A stretch of 64,000 nucleotides of DNA, from the NCBI RefSeq assembly GCF_023715155.1, contig NZ_JAMBNQ010000012.1:53656-117655 (forward strand), read 5' to 3'. The position numbers and the translations under genes were made by a program. The notes under the pieces were generated by a model. The model did not search any database and was not told where the DNA came from. It saw nothing but the letters and a program-made list of their open reading frames with translations. The DNA is from Neobacillus mesonae. Lineage in GTDB: Bacteria; Bacillota; Bacilli; Bacillales; Cytobacillaceae. Shown here piece by piece: positions 26,093 through 34,868 of the stretch. Positions within the stretch are counted from its first letter, which is position 1. Each line of letters begins with the position of its first letter.

Positions 26093-26272
26093 CTAAGGAA
26101 ATTCTATATGGTTGCCATTGACTGTCCCAGATTCGTCAATAATGGTAAGGCTGTCCAAATATTGGTCTAGTTCGATTTGCAATTCTTCCGGTGCACCTGG
26201 TTTTAAATGCCAGTTCCCAGGTTCATCAACGAAATAGGGACTTTTTGTGAAGTCTGGCTTAATTCGCGGCAT
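26093..26272 (-). CDS. Small acidic protein of unknown function
   Basis: A 59-residue protein beginning MPRIKPDFTKSPYFVDEPGN and ending GTVNGNHIEFP. AGAGGTGA lies five bases before ATG 26272; the frame is open to GTG 26281, which would overlap the ribosome site. Pro-rich N-terminal half, acidic helix in the middle. Unrecognised; its place beside sspH suggests, but does not prove, a sporulation gene. Confidence 0.6.
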   Translation of the reverse strand: MPRIKPDFTKSPYFVDEPGNWHLKPGAPEELQIELDQYLDSLTIIDESGTVNGNHIEFP

Positions 26273-26281
26273 TCCAATCAC

Positions 26282-26678
26282 CTCTTATCTTTAAATTAGA
26301 TTGTATATATGGTTGCCGTCAAAATTATTTTTATACTGTTCGAATGGAAAGATAAGGCTAAAATCATATTGCATAGTTTATGCTCTCGATATATGATAAT
26401 TAGAAATGATTTTAAGCTCACATAAATAATGCTCAATAAAAAGCAAATTTTTTCAAAGAACAAATAAAAAAGTGAAACCAAATATAGTTAACTACCGTCC
26501 TATATAATTGAGACCTAAAAATAGTCATGTCCAACAATGAACAAACATAAAAATGAAATGGATACGAGTTAACAGAAACAGGTCCAAGCTTTGATCAATC
26601 TATGGCGTGTGTCGAAACCTCATGAAAAATGCAGAAAAATTTAACGACAAAATTAAGAATAATTGGCATGAATTATGT
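26282..26678. other. Intergenic region, no gene seen
   Basis: About 400 very AT-rich bases with no ORF preceded by a ribosome site and no long inverted repeat. Confidence 0.5.
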
Positions 26679-26708
26679 TTTTCATTTAAAAGAAAATATG
26701 GTATAGTA
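26679..26708 (+). promoter_or_regulatory. Candidate sigma-A promoter for the LTA synthase gene
   Basis: An extended -10, TGG followed by TATAGT at 26702-26707, with a weak TTTTCA at -35 (17-base spacer). Confidence 0.5.
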
Positions 26709-26761
26709 ATGAGGTTCGTTTACCGAAGCGTAATTTGGTAAGTGAGGGGAGAAGTTTTAAA

Positions 26762-28723
26762 ATGAATAAATTAAGACTATCTGAAAAATTTAACAATAGT
26801 CATCTTACATTCTTTACAATTGCTGTTGTATTATTCTGGATTAAAACATACGCAGCATATCAAATTGAATTTAATCTTGGAATTGATAATAGCCTTCAAA
26901 AATTTTTATTGTTTCTTAACCCATTGAGCTCAGCTCTTTTCTTTTTTGGGCTGGCAATGTTATTTAAGAAGCGAATGAAACTGGTTTTGATTATTACAAA
27001 CTTTGTTTTATCATTCTGGCTGTATGCAAATATTGCTTATTATCGCTTCTTTAATGATTTTATTACAGTCCCTGTTTTAATGCAGACTAAAACAAATGCC
27101 GGACAATTAGGTGATAGTGCACTGTCTTTAATGTCACCTTGGGACATTTTTTATTTTACAGATTTTTTTATTTTAATTGCGTTAGCTTTGACTGTATTTA
27201 AAAACATTACGGTAACGAACAGAAAATCCTTTAAAATTGTTCTGTTATTTTCAATTACAACGTTTTTATTTAACCTTGGATTAGCGGAAAAGGATCGTCC
27301 ACAATTATTGACTCGTTCCTTTGACCGTAACTATCTAGTGAAATATCTTGGTGCATATAATTTTACAATATATGATGTCATTCAAAATGTTAAATCATCC
27401 AGTCAGCGTGCCTTAGCAGATTCAAGTGACATTACTGATGTGGAGAACTATCGAAAAGCCAACTATGCTGAACCAAATCCAAAATATTTTGGTAAGGCAA
27501 AAGGGATGAATGTCATTTACGTATCTATGGAGTCTCTGCAGAGCTTCATGATTGATTATAAGATGCCTGATGGTCAGGAAGTTACTCCATTTTTAAATTC
27601 ATTAACACATGATAAGAATACATTCTATTATAAGAATTTTTACCATCAAACTGGTCAGGGGAAAACTTCTGATGCGGAGTTTTTAATGGAGAATTCATTG
27701 TATCCGATGTCTCAAGGGGCTGTTTTTGTGAATAAAGCACAAAACACCTATCAAGCCATGCCTGCAATTTTAAAAGGGCAAGGATATGCTTCTGCTGTAT
27801 TTCATGGTAACTATAAGACATTCTGGAATAGAAATGTGATTTATAAAGCATTTGGATATGATCAGTTTTTTGATGCTGAATACTATAACATGACAGAAGA
27901 AAATACGAAAAACTACGGCTTAAAGGATAAACCTTTCTTTAAAGAGTCAATGCCAATGTTAACAAGCTTAAAGCAGCCGTTCTATACGAAGTTTATTACA
28001 TTATCCAACCATTTCCCATTTGCAATGGATTCTGGTGATACAAATTTCCCTGCAGGGGATTATGGTGATACGGTAGTAAACCAATATTTCCAATCTGCCC
28101 ATTACATGGACCAGGCGTTGGAACAATTCTTTAATGATTTGAAGGCTTCCGGATTATATGATCATACCATTGTAGTATTGTACGGTGATCATTATGGTAT
28201 TTCGGAAAACCATAATGATGCTATGGCAAAAGTACTTGGTGTTGATGAAATTACACCAGTTATAAATGCAAAATTACAGCGTGTACCATTATTTATCCAT
28301 GTTCCTGGAGTTAAAGGTGGAATTCAGTCTGAAGTAGGCGGAGAAGTTGACGTTCGCCCAACAATCCTTCATTTGCTGGGAATTGACACAAAAGACTATA
28401 TGGAATTTGGATCAGACTTATTATCTAAAAATCACCGCAGCTGGGCATTGTTCCGAAATGGTGACTTTATATCATCCGATGTTATTCAAGTAAAAGGTAA
28501 GTGTTATTCTGCTGAAACAGAAGAACTATTAGAAAACGCTGATGCTTGTAAAGATATATCGGATAATGTAAATACTGAATTACAAATGTCTGATGAAGTG
28601 GTATATAAAGATCTTCTTCGTTTTTATAAACCAGAAGGATTTACACCAATAAATCCGAATGATTATGATTATTTAGGACCAAATTCAAAAAAAGACACAA
28701 AAACAACTGAAAACGAGCAATAG
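26762..28723 (+). CDS. ltaS: Lipoteichoic acid synthase (LtaS type glycerol-phosphate transferase)
   Basis: 653 residues: five membrane segments in the first 210 residues, then an extracellular sulfatase-fold domain that polymerises glycerol phosphate from phosphatidylglycerol. The nucleophile is Thr302 in GQGKTSDAEF; metal-binding residues include GDHYGISENHND and the Glu in YVSMESLQS. Bacillus usually has several paralogs (LtaS, YfnI, YqgS, YvgJ), and the paralog cannot be fixed here. The frame is open to 26735, but GAGGGGAG precedes ATG 26762. Confidence 0.93.
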   Translation: MNKLRLSEKFNNSHLTFFTIAVVLFWIKTYAAYQIEFNLGIDNSLQKFLLFLNPLSSALFFFGLAMLFKKRMKLVLIITNFVLSFWLYANIAYYRFFNDFITVPVLMQTKTNAGQLGDSALSLMSPWDIFYFTDFFILIALALTVFKNITVTNRKSFKIVLLFSITTFLFNLGLAEKDRPQLLTRSFDRNYLVKYLGAYNFTIYDVIQNVKSSSQRALADSSDITDVENYRKANYAEPNPKYFGKAKGMNVIYVSMESLQSFMIDYKMPDGQEVTPFLNSLTHDKNTFYYKNFYHQTGQGKTSDAEFLMENSLYPMSQGAVFVNKAQNTYQAMPAILKGQGYASAVFHGNYKTFWNRNVIYKAFGYDQFFDAEYYNMTEENTKNYGLKDKPFFKESMPMLTSLKQPFYTKFITLSNHFPFAMDSGDTNFPAGDYGDTVVNQYFQSAHYMDQALEQFFNDLKASGLYDHTIVVLYGDHYGISENHNDAMAKVLGVDEITPVINAKLQRVPLFIHVPGVKGGIQSEVGGEVDVRPTILHLLGIDTKDYMEFGSDLLSKNHRSWALFRNGDFISSDVIQVKGKCYSAETEELLENADACKDISDNVNTELQMSDEVVYKDLLRFYKPEGFTPINPNDYDYLGPNSKKDTKTTENEQ

Positions 28724-28727
28724 GTCA

Positions 28728-28756
28728 AGAGAGAGGAATTCTTCTCTCTTTTTTTG
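28728..28756 (+). terminator. Intrinsic terminator after ltaS
   Basis: AAGAGAGAGGAA against TTCTTCTCTCTT, followed by a T run. Confidence 0.85.
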
Positions 28757-28829
28757 TCCAGCTTAACAAAGGACTGATTATTTTTGATAAAATAGTTGAT
28801 ATATCATTAATTTACAAGAAGGTTAACCT

Positions 28830-29726
28830 ATGCAAAAGATGTTAAAACAGCCACTTTTCATTTTAATTATAGTCTTATCGTTTATTTTATCTGCCTGCAC
28901 GGGGAATGGGGAAGTTCAGCATAGTGCTAATACGGAAAAAGGATCTAAGGCAGCACCAGCTGCTGCTCAGCCAAAGGCAGAAGAGGCTCAACAAACAACA
29001 ACAATAAATGAAGCCGATAATGTTCAGACAAGTAATAAAAGGTTACTTCCAGGTGTAATCGTGAAAAATATTGATGGAGATACCGTTGAAATAAAAATGG
29101 ATAATCGGGTGGAAAAAATCAGAATGCTTTGTATTGATACCCCGGAAACACATCATCCAAGGCTTGGTGTTCAACCTTTTGGACCAGAAGCATCTGAATA
29201 CACAAAAAAAATACTACCAGTTGGTAAAAAGGTAGAAATTGAAACGGGAATTGGAGATGGCCGTGATAAATATGGTCGTTTGCTTGCCTATATCTACGTT
29301 GATGGAAAAATGTTTAACGAAATGTTGTTAGAAAAAGGACTTGCCCGTGTTGCCTATATTTATGCGCCGAATACAAAATATGTAGATGAATTCTACTCCA
29401 TTCAAAAGAAAGCACAGAAAAAGGGTACAGGAATATGGTCAATTGAAAATTATGTACAGGAAGATGGTTATCATGCTTCAGAAGCAAAGAATAATCAACA
29501 AACAAAGGGCCATTCAACTAATAATAAAGGGAACACATTTCAAAATAACCCTAATGACGATCAAGAATCAAATGTAGAATGTAAAGGGAAAATTAAAGGA
29601 AATGCAAATTCTCATATCTACCATGTACCAAGCGGGGACTATTATGATTCCACAAAGGATAATATCATATGGTTTTGCACTGAAAAAGAAGCACAAGATG
29701 CAGGTTATAGGAAATCAAAGAGATAA
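28830..29726 (+). CDS. Secreted thermonuclease lipoprotein (SNase domain, YncB/YokF-like)
   Basis: 298 residues. A lipoprotein signal peptide ends at LSAC (Cys22), then an Ala/Gln-rich linker and a staphylococcal-nuclease domain (about 72-210) with catalytic Arg and Glu in IRMLCIDTPET and Arg in DKYGRLLAYIY. After an Asn/Gln-rich linker a C-terminal module (CKGKIKGNANSHIYHVP, WFCTEKEAQDAGYRKSKR) resembles the Ada/Excalibur-like Cys-containing domains of YncB/YokF. It probably cleaves DNA or RNA at the cell surface. AAGAAGG precedes ATG. Confidence 0.9.
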   Translation: MQKMLKQPLFILIIVLSFILSACTGNGEVQHSANTEKGSKAAPAAAQPKAEEAQQTTTINEADNVQTSNKRLLPGVIVKNIDGDTVEIKMDNRVEKIRMLCIDTPETHHPRLGVQPFGPEASEYTKKILPVGKKVEIETGIGDGRDKYGRLLAYIYVDGKMFNEMLLEKGLARVAYIYAPNTKYVDEFYSIQKKAQKKGTGIWSIENYVQEDGYHASEAKNNQQTKGHSTNNKGNTFQNNPNDDQESNVECKGKIKGNANSHIYHVPSGDYYDSTKDNIIWFCTEKEAQDAGYRKSKR

Positions 29727-29737
29727 ATAGTAATGAA

Positions 29738-29771
29738 GAGAGGCTGGGAGGAGTTCCAGCCTCTCCTTTTT
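29738..29771 (+). terminator. Intrinsic terminator
   Basis: GAGAGGCTGG and CCAGCCTCTC around an eight-base loop, then CTTTTT. Confidence 0.85.
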
Positions 29772-29844
29772 AGATGAACCGGAATTGCGAGGAACACAAC
29801 CCCGGTAAATAGGAGGAATAGTAGTTTAGACATTTCCTAAAAAC

Positions 29845-29940
29845 CTAGTAGAAACCTCCGTAGGAAGAACCTACAATGATTAAAAGGATGAACAGAACGA
29901 CAATTAACACAAAACCCATGTTTCCGCCACCGTAGCTCAT
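29845..29940 (-). CDS. YjcZ family sporulation peptide
   Basis: A 31-residue peptide, MSYGGGNMGFVLIVVLFILL then IIVGSSYGGFY, with a perfect ribosome site (AAAGGAGGTG). The Gly/Tyr-rich ends and single membrane helix define the YjcZ family, small membrane peptides made in sporulating Bacillus. Two short palindromes lie upstream (29988-30003 and 30041-30054). Confidence 0.88.
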   Translation of the reverse strand: MSYGGGNMGFVLIVVLFILLIIVGSSYGGFY

Positions 29941-30074
29941 TATGCTGCACCTCCTTTAATATTCTAATACACATTATGTGAAAGCACGTCCAATGGATTG
30001 GACAAACTACCTGAAGTAAAACAATTTTTTCAAAAAAAGGCTATTCTAGAATAGTGTTTAGTTGAATTGAAGGT

Positions 30075-30108
30075 AAAAAAATCCAGCCATTATAAAAATG
30101 GCTGGATT
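30075..30108 (-). terminator. Terminator after the heme-copper oxidase operon
   Basis: AATCCAGCCAT and ATGGCTGGATT pair; on the minus strand a T7 run follows. Confidence 0.85.
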
Positions 30109-30117
30109 CCTTAATAC

Positions 30118-31584
30118 TTATGATGCGGATTTAAGAGACTGCTCTTGATCTTTTTTTCCTACAGTTCTTAATCCCATGATATATCGGATTGTAAAAATAA
30201 CTGCAGAAACTATAACAAGTATACCACAAACAGCTCCTACCTGGTCTGAAGCTGTCCATTCAGGCAAATGTTCGGCCCAGCGGCGGGGAACACTGATTTT
30301 TCCTGCATAGAGGAATGAGCCTGCGATGCCGGAAAAGAATAGAAAATAGACTGCAATGGCCAGTTTGTCAACACTATTTTGTTTTTGTGTACCTTCAGTT
30401 TTATTGAAATAATACATGAAACCAAAAATCATTGCGATCACGCCCATTCCCATATAAGTATGGAAATGACCTGGCACCCATTTTGTATTATGCATAACAT
30501 GATTGACAACAATGGTTGCATCAATAATTGCTGGAACGGCACCAGCAACCCAGCCAAACATCGCTAGATACATCATGCTTGAAGCAAAGTCCCATTTGAC
30601 AGCTGAACGGAATACAATCATTAACGCTCCATAAGCGGTCACTACCATAACAGGAAGGCCGTTTGCGTAGGAAAATATTTGGCCGATGATTAGCATCCAT
30701 TCAGGAACGGCAAAGTCCATTAATAAATGGTGTGTGTAAATCATAAGTGTAAAAAGTGTTGAAAAGTTCCACGCTATTAGGAATGCTTTATTGGATTTCC
30801 ATGGGCGTCCCGTGTATTCTGATAAAATTTCATAAACTGCGATAACAGCCATATAAATCGTGCAGTTAGCAAAGATGTGCCCAAATGCATATGTTAAATG
30901 CTTGGCCATCATTGGATCAAAGGTTAGATTTGGATTAAGGATATTGAGAATGGATTCTACTAAGGCTGTTGCCCCTGCTAGTATACCGACAGAGTTTGCA
31001 ATAATGACCATTGTCGAAGCAACAACCGCAGAAGGCGGTCCATAGCCTTTCTTTCCTCTAAAAATATAATCCCATCCAAGTGATTTGCCTAATCCGCCAT
31101 ATTCCTTTATTAATCTGGCAGCGATATAGAAGTACATAATTAAATAGCCGATACCTAAGATTAACAAACCAAATAAAAATAGCAACGCACCAGTAGATCC
31201 ATAGATCTTTGCCGAAGCAGATGGCAGCGGATAAAGGAATGTCCAGCCATCAGAGAATTTAAAGACGAATATCCCAGTAAGGATCATAACAACCCCAATT
31301 AAAGTAAGAATCAAATTGGTAAAAAAGATCTTTGGATTTAAATGAATATATTTGGATAAAAAGTACCACATGATGGCGCTTCCGCCTAATGAAGCAATTC
31401 CAATCATCCCGGTACCGTGTATCGTCATAACTTGATAGAATAATTGTGGCGGTATTTTAATAATATTCCCTTGATTTAATAACATCATGACACCAAATAT
31501 CATCATTAAAACCAGAACAACCGAGGTAACGGTTAAGGCAATGGCGACGCCTCTTTTAATAGAATTACGAGCTTTCGTTTCCAT
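30118..31584 (-). CDS. Heme-copper oxidase superfamily subunit I, CuA nitric oxide reductase-like (sNOR/CbaA-like)
   Basis: 488 residues with about 13 membrane segments. All six metal-ligand histidines are present: His56 and His375 (low-spin heme), His373 (high-spin heme), His236, His285 and His286 (CuB or FeB). The helix normally reading H-P-x-x-Y with the cross-linked tyrosine reads GHIFANCTIY here, so Asn240 sits where the catalytic Tyr should be. Lack of that tyrosine together with a CuA subunit fits the sNOR/qCuANOR group known from denitrifying Bacillus; O2 reduction is less likely. The start is ATG 31584; its ribosome site lies inside the end of the upstream gene. Confidence 0.8.
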   Translation of the reverse strand: METKARNSIKRGVAIALTVTSVVLVLMMIFGVMMLLNQGNIIKIPPQLFYQVMTIHGTGMIGIASLGGSAIMWYFLSKYIHLNPKIFFTNLILTLIGVVMILTGIFVFKFSDGWTFLYPLPSASAKIYGSTGALLFLFGLLILGIGYLIMYFYIAARLIKEYGGLGKSLGWDYIFRGKKGYGPPSAVVASTMVIIANSVGILAGATALVESILNILNPNLTFDPMMAKHLTYAFGHIFANCTIYMAVIAVYEILSEYTGRPWKSNKAFLIAWNFSTLFTLMIYTHHLLMDFAVPEWMLIIGQIFSYANGLPVMVVTAYGALMIVFRSAVKWDFASSMMYLAMFGWVAGAVPAIIDATIVVNHVMHNTKWVPGHFHTYMGMGVIAMIFGFMYYFNKTEGTQKQNSVDKLAIAVYFLFFSGIAGSFLYAGKISVPRRWAEHLPEWTASDQVGAVCGILVIVSAVIFTIRYIMGLRTVGKKDQEQSLKSAS

Positions 31585-31585
31585 T

Positions 31586-32122
31586 TTATTTACCTCCTTT
31601 TGGTTTAACAACAATATCTTTAATCATGACATGATGTCCGGTGCTGCAATACTCCAGACACATAATTTTATAGGTGCCCGGCTTATCAAACGTAACGGAA
31701 ACGACGTTTGTATATTCAGGCATTGCCTGTGTCTGTGCAATAAGCTTCAGGTTTGGATCGTAAAGGCCAAATCCGTGAGTGACATCTTTACTAGTGACGC
31801 GAAACGCTACCGGTTCCCCAACCGTAAAGTTTTCATCACTTAAGTCCCATGCAAACTGATACCCTTTTACATCCACTACTTTTACATTTGATTGTGCTTT
31901 CGCATGCTGCTCGTGGTATGGAAGTCTGCTTAAAGATACAGCTGAGCCAAAACCCATAATGGCAACTAATGCTAGAAAATAAAACTTGCGAATTTTGTAG
32001 CCTTTTTCTTGAATTGGACCATACTCCCGTAATTTTCTAGATTCCCCATAGACGAATGAAAATGCTAGTCCGATGAGGAAAATGAAGAACACTGATGTGT
32101 ACCATGCAATTGATTGGTACAT
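31586..32122 (-). CDS. Heme-copper oxidase subunit II with CuA site
   Basis: 178 residues: one N-terminal membrane helix, a second hydrophobic segment, then a cupredoxin domain outside the membrane. The CuA ligands are complete: His in DVTHGFGLY and Cys-x3-Cys-x3-His-x2-Met in MCLEYCSTGHHVM. It would pass electrons from a small cytochrome or copper donor to the subunit I hemes. The stop codon is one base from the next ATG (TAAAATG), so the pair is translationally coupled. ATG 32122 is chosen because GGGAGGGG lies just upstream. The Sco protein at 7282 could serve its CuA. Confidence 0.88.
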   Translation of the reverse strand: MYQSIAWYTSVFFIFLIGLAFSFVYGESRKLREYGPIQEKGYKIRKFYFLALVAIMGFGSAVSLSRLPYHEQHAKAQSNVKVVDVKGYQFAWDLSDENFTVGEPVAFRVTSKDVTHGFGLYDPNLKLIAQTQAMPEYTNVVSVTFDKPGTYKIMCLEYCSTGHHVMIKDIVVKPKGGK

Positions 32123-32150
32123 TTTTTCCCCTCCCAATATATGAATTAAT

Positions 32151-32180
32151 CAAACAAGAAGTCCCCCAACTACTTGTTTG
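32151..32180. promoter_or_regulatory. Inverted repeat in the leader of the oxidase operon
   Basis: CAAACAAGAAGT and ACTACTTGTTTG (11 of 12 paired) flank six bases, 28 bases upstream of the subunit II start. Operator or leader hairpin. Confidence 0.5.
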
Positions 32181-32363
32181 TTTCCACCTATCATTTTAAA
32201 CGGCAAATTGTGAAAGAATAGTGAACTAAATCATACCTATAAAGTGAAATCTAATACGTTCAAAAAATTTTCAGCTGCATTTTAGAAATGACCCTCATGA
32301 TTTTATGTTTAGAACCGAAACCTATAGTAAAGGAAGAAATTATTTACTCGGGAGGTTAGATAA

Positions 32364-32492
32364 ATGGGTACAATGATTATTGATATCGACACATTACTAG
32401 AGGCAACATTAGATCTAACGACTGAGAATAACAGTTTTAAGATGAAAAATGTTGAGATTGATAAATTACTTGATAATACACAAGATTGGTAA
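32364..32492 (+). CDS. Small acidic protein of unknown function
   Basis: A 42-residue acidic peptide, MGTMIIDIDTLLEATLDLTT then ENNSFKMKNVEIDKLLDNTQ, ending DW. GGGAGGTTAG precedes ATG at normal spacing and a terminator follows 40 bases after the stop. Two predicted helices with heptad-like Leu/Ile. I do not recognise a family. Confidence 0.55.
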   Translation: MGTMIIDIDTLLEATLDLTTENNSFKMKNVEIDKLLDNTQDW

Positions 32493-32532
32493 AATATTGC
32501 TTCCTCCACTACAGTTTTAATATACTTTTCCA

Positions 32533-32567
32533 AACCTTCCAATATATAATGGAAGGTTCTTTTTTTG
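32533..32567 (+). terminator. Intrinsic terminator
   Basis: AACCTTCC and GGAAGGTT pair around ten bases, then CTTTTTTT. Confidence 0.85.
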
Positions 32568-32705
32568 TTTTTACGGAAAAACGCTTTAAAGCGCGAAAAA
32601 TATTTTGACTTTTCTATTGCTTTTGAACTAAAAAAATACTAGAATAATTTTTAATTAGAGAATTTTTAGATAAGTGTTAGGATCTGAAGGAGAGGAAACT
32701 ATTTT

Positions 32706-33710
32706 ATGAAAAAAGCAGTAAAGGGACTTTCGATAGCACTCGCTGGAATGCTGTTATTAGCCGGGTGCGGCAGCAATGATGCTGCAAAGGATTCAAATCA
32801 AAGCGGTGCAGAAAAGGGTAAGGAATATAAAGTAGGGATCACCCAGTTTGCCCCGCATCCATCTTTAGATGCAGCAACAGAAGGTTTTAAAAAAGCTTTA
32901 AAAGACAAAGGGATTAAAGTAAGTTTTGATGAACAAAATGCACAGGCAGACCAAAATAATACCCAAACAATCGCAAATAACTTTGTTGGGGATAAAGTAG
33001 ACCTTATTTTTGCAAATGCAACTCCTAGTGCAATAGCAGCACTAAATGCGACAAAGGACATTCCAATTGTTTTCACCTCAGTAACAGACCCTGTTGGTGC
33101 AGGTTTAGTGGAAGCCTTTGATAAGCCTGGTAAAAATATTACAGGTACTACAGATAATCATCCTGACGCGACGAAAAAAACGATCCATTTTATCACGGAT
33201 GAAGTAAAAGCTAAAAATGTTGGTGTCATCTATAATGCTGGAGAACAAAATTCAGTAGTACAGGTTAAAGATGTTAAGAAATTAGTAGAAGAAAAAGGTG
33301 CAAAGCTTGTTGAAGTATCCGTTGGTAATACATCCGAAGTTAAACAGGCTGCTGAGTCGCTTGTGGGCCGTGTTGATGCGATATATGTTCCAACAGATAA
33401 TACAGTTGTAACCGCACTTGATGCTGTCATTGCCGTTGCGAAAAGCAAAAAGATTCCATTATTTGTCGGCGAACTTGATTCAATGAAAAAAGGTGCAGTG
33501 GCTGCCAGTGGATTCGACTATTTTGATATTGGCTATCAATCAGGAGAAATGGCAGCAGACATTCTAACAGGCAAGAAAAAGCCATCTGAAATTCCTGTTG
33601 AGCTTCCAAAAAGCCTAAAGCTTGTTATTAATAAAAAAGCCGCAGAAGAACAAGGTTTGGCTATAAAAGAAGAATGGAAAAGTCTTGGCGAGTTTTATGA
33701 AGGGAAATAA
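32706..33710 (+). CDS. ABC transporter substrate-binding lipoprotein (TrpX-like)
   Basis: 334 residues with a lipoprotein signal (LLAGCG, Cys21). The periplasmic-binding fold is of the ABC_sub_bind (DUF534/TrpX) family: ITQFAPHPSLDAATEGFKKA, NFVGDKVDLIFANATPSA, SVTDPVGAGLV, VPTDNTVV. Relatives deliver tryptophan or other aromatic compounds to TrpYZ. No T-box leader was seen upstream, so the substrate stays open. First gene of a three-gene importer operon. A 12-base palindrome CGCTTTAAAGCG lies at 32582-32593 in the promoter region. Confidence 0.88.
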   Translation: MKKAVKGLSIALAGMLLLAGCGSNDAAKDSNQSGAEKGKEYKVGITQFAPHPSLDAATEGFKKALKDKGIKVSFDEQNAQADQNNTQTIANNFVGDKVDLIFANATPSAIAALNATKDIPIVFTSVTDPVGAGLVEAFDKPGKNITGTTDNHPDATKKTIHFITDEVKAKNVGVIYNAGEQNSVVQVKDVKKLVEEKGAKLVEVSVGNTSEVKQAAESLVGRVDAIYVPTDNTVVTALDAVIAVAKSKKIPLFVGELDSMKKGAVAASGFDYFDIGYQSGEMAADILTGKKKPSEIPVELPKSLKLVINKKAAEEQGLAIKEEWKSLGEFYEGK

Positions 33711-33839
33711 TATCAATAAGCTTTCGGGAGCTGTGTAAATGAAAGATTAGTTCCTTGAATAAAAAAATTATAGTATACAAGATGGCATAATGCCTTCTTT
33801 CCGCTTAGGCCAAAAAGACTAAAAGAAAGGGTGATCTAT

Positions 33840-34868
33840 TTGTTTACTGCAATATTTGGATCATTTGAAGCTGGTATCATCTATGCGATTATGGCTCTGG
33901 GCGTCTATCTTTCCTTTCGAATTCTGGATTTTCCTGATTTAACGGTAGACGGCAGTTTTGTAACCGGCGGCGCGGTTGCCTCAGTAATGATTATGGGGGG
34001 CGTTAATCCTTATTTAGCAACGATGTCAGCATTGTTCGCAGGATTTCTGGCTGGATGTATGACAGGGTTATTGCATACTTTTGGAAAAATTAATAATTTA
34101 TTATCTGGTATTTTAATGATGATTGCCCTTTATTCAATTAACTTACGAATTATGGGGCGACCAAACATTTCCATGTTAAATACAGAAACTGCTTTTTCAA
34201 AAATACAAGATTTATTTGAGAAAACAGGAATTGATGCCTCATTAAATAAACTTTTAACCATGATCGGCTTAGGGGATAGTCTTCCGGAAACATGGGGAAT
34301 TCTTATAATCATGATTTTGGTTACATTTGTTATTAAATTTCTTACTGATTGGTTTTTACAGACAGAAGTCGGTCTTGCTATAAGAGCAACAGGAGATAAT
34401 AACCGGATGATTCGGAGTTTCTCGGCAAACACAAATCTTCTTACGGTCTTAGGGCTTGGAATTTCAAATGCCCTGGTTGCTTTCTCGGGAGCATTAATTG
34501 CACAGCAAGGCGGATTCTCAGATGTTGGTATGGGGATTGGAATGATTGTGATAGGGCTTGCCTCTGTTATTATCGGAGAAGCACTTTTCGGTACCAAAAC
34601 GATTGTCAGAACAACCTTTGCTGTGATTGGCGGTTCCATTATTTATCGTATTGTTGTATCTTTAGCGCTCCGAATTGAATTCCTTGATCCGGGAGATATG
34701 AAGCTCATTACAGCATTAATTGTCATTATTGCCCTGACTATGCCGAAAATATTAGAACAATCGAAAGAGAAAAAACGGAAGGCCCGCAAAAAGGCAGAAA
34801 TGCTGAACATAATCAAAGCTGCGGAAAGGAGTGGGGAAAATCATGCTGCAATTAAATCAGATTCATAA
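33840..34868 (+). CDS. ABC transporter permease (TrpY-like)
   Basis: A 342-residue membrane protein of the BPD_transp_2 family with eight or nine membrane segments; the start region MFTAIFGSFEAGIIYAIMAL and FRILDFPDLTVDGSF are typical of permeases paired with TrpX-like binding proteins. The start is TTG 33840, nine codons-equivalent bases after AAAGGGTGAT; GTG 33831 would overlap the ribosome site. It follows the binding protein after 129 bases that include a small hairpin, and overlaps the ATPase gene by 26 bases. Confidence 0.9.
   Translation: MFTAIFGSFEAGIIYAIMALGVYLSFRILDFPDLTVDGSFVTGGAVASVMIMGGVNPYLATMSALFAGFLAGCMTGLLHTFGKINNLLSGILMMIALYSINLRIMGRPNISMLNTETAFSKIQDLFEKTGIDASLNKLLTMIGLGDSLPETWGILIIMILVTFVIKFLTDWFLQTEVGLAIRATGDNNRMIRSFSANTNLLTVLGLGISNALVAFSGALIAQQGGFSDVGMGIGMIVIGLASVIIGEALFGTKTIVRTTFAVIGGSIIYRIVVSLALRIEFLDPGDMKLITALIVIIALTMPKILEQSKEKKRKARKKAEMLNIIKAAERSGENHAAIKSDS

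Noticed and set aside
32582..32593. Palindrome CGCTTTAAAGCG before the TrpX-like gene
   Set aside because: Short and AT-rich at the centre; could be chance, so not listed as a separate site.
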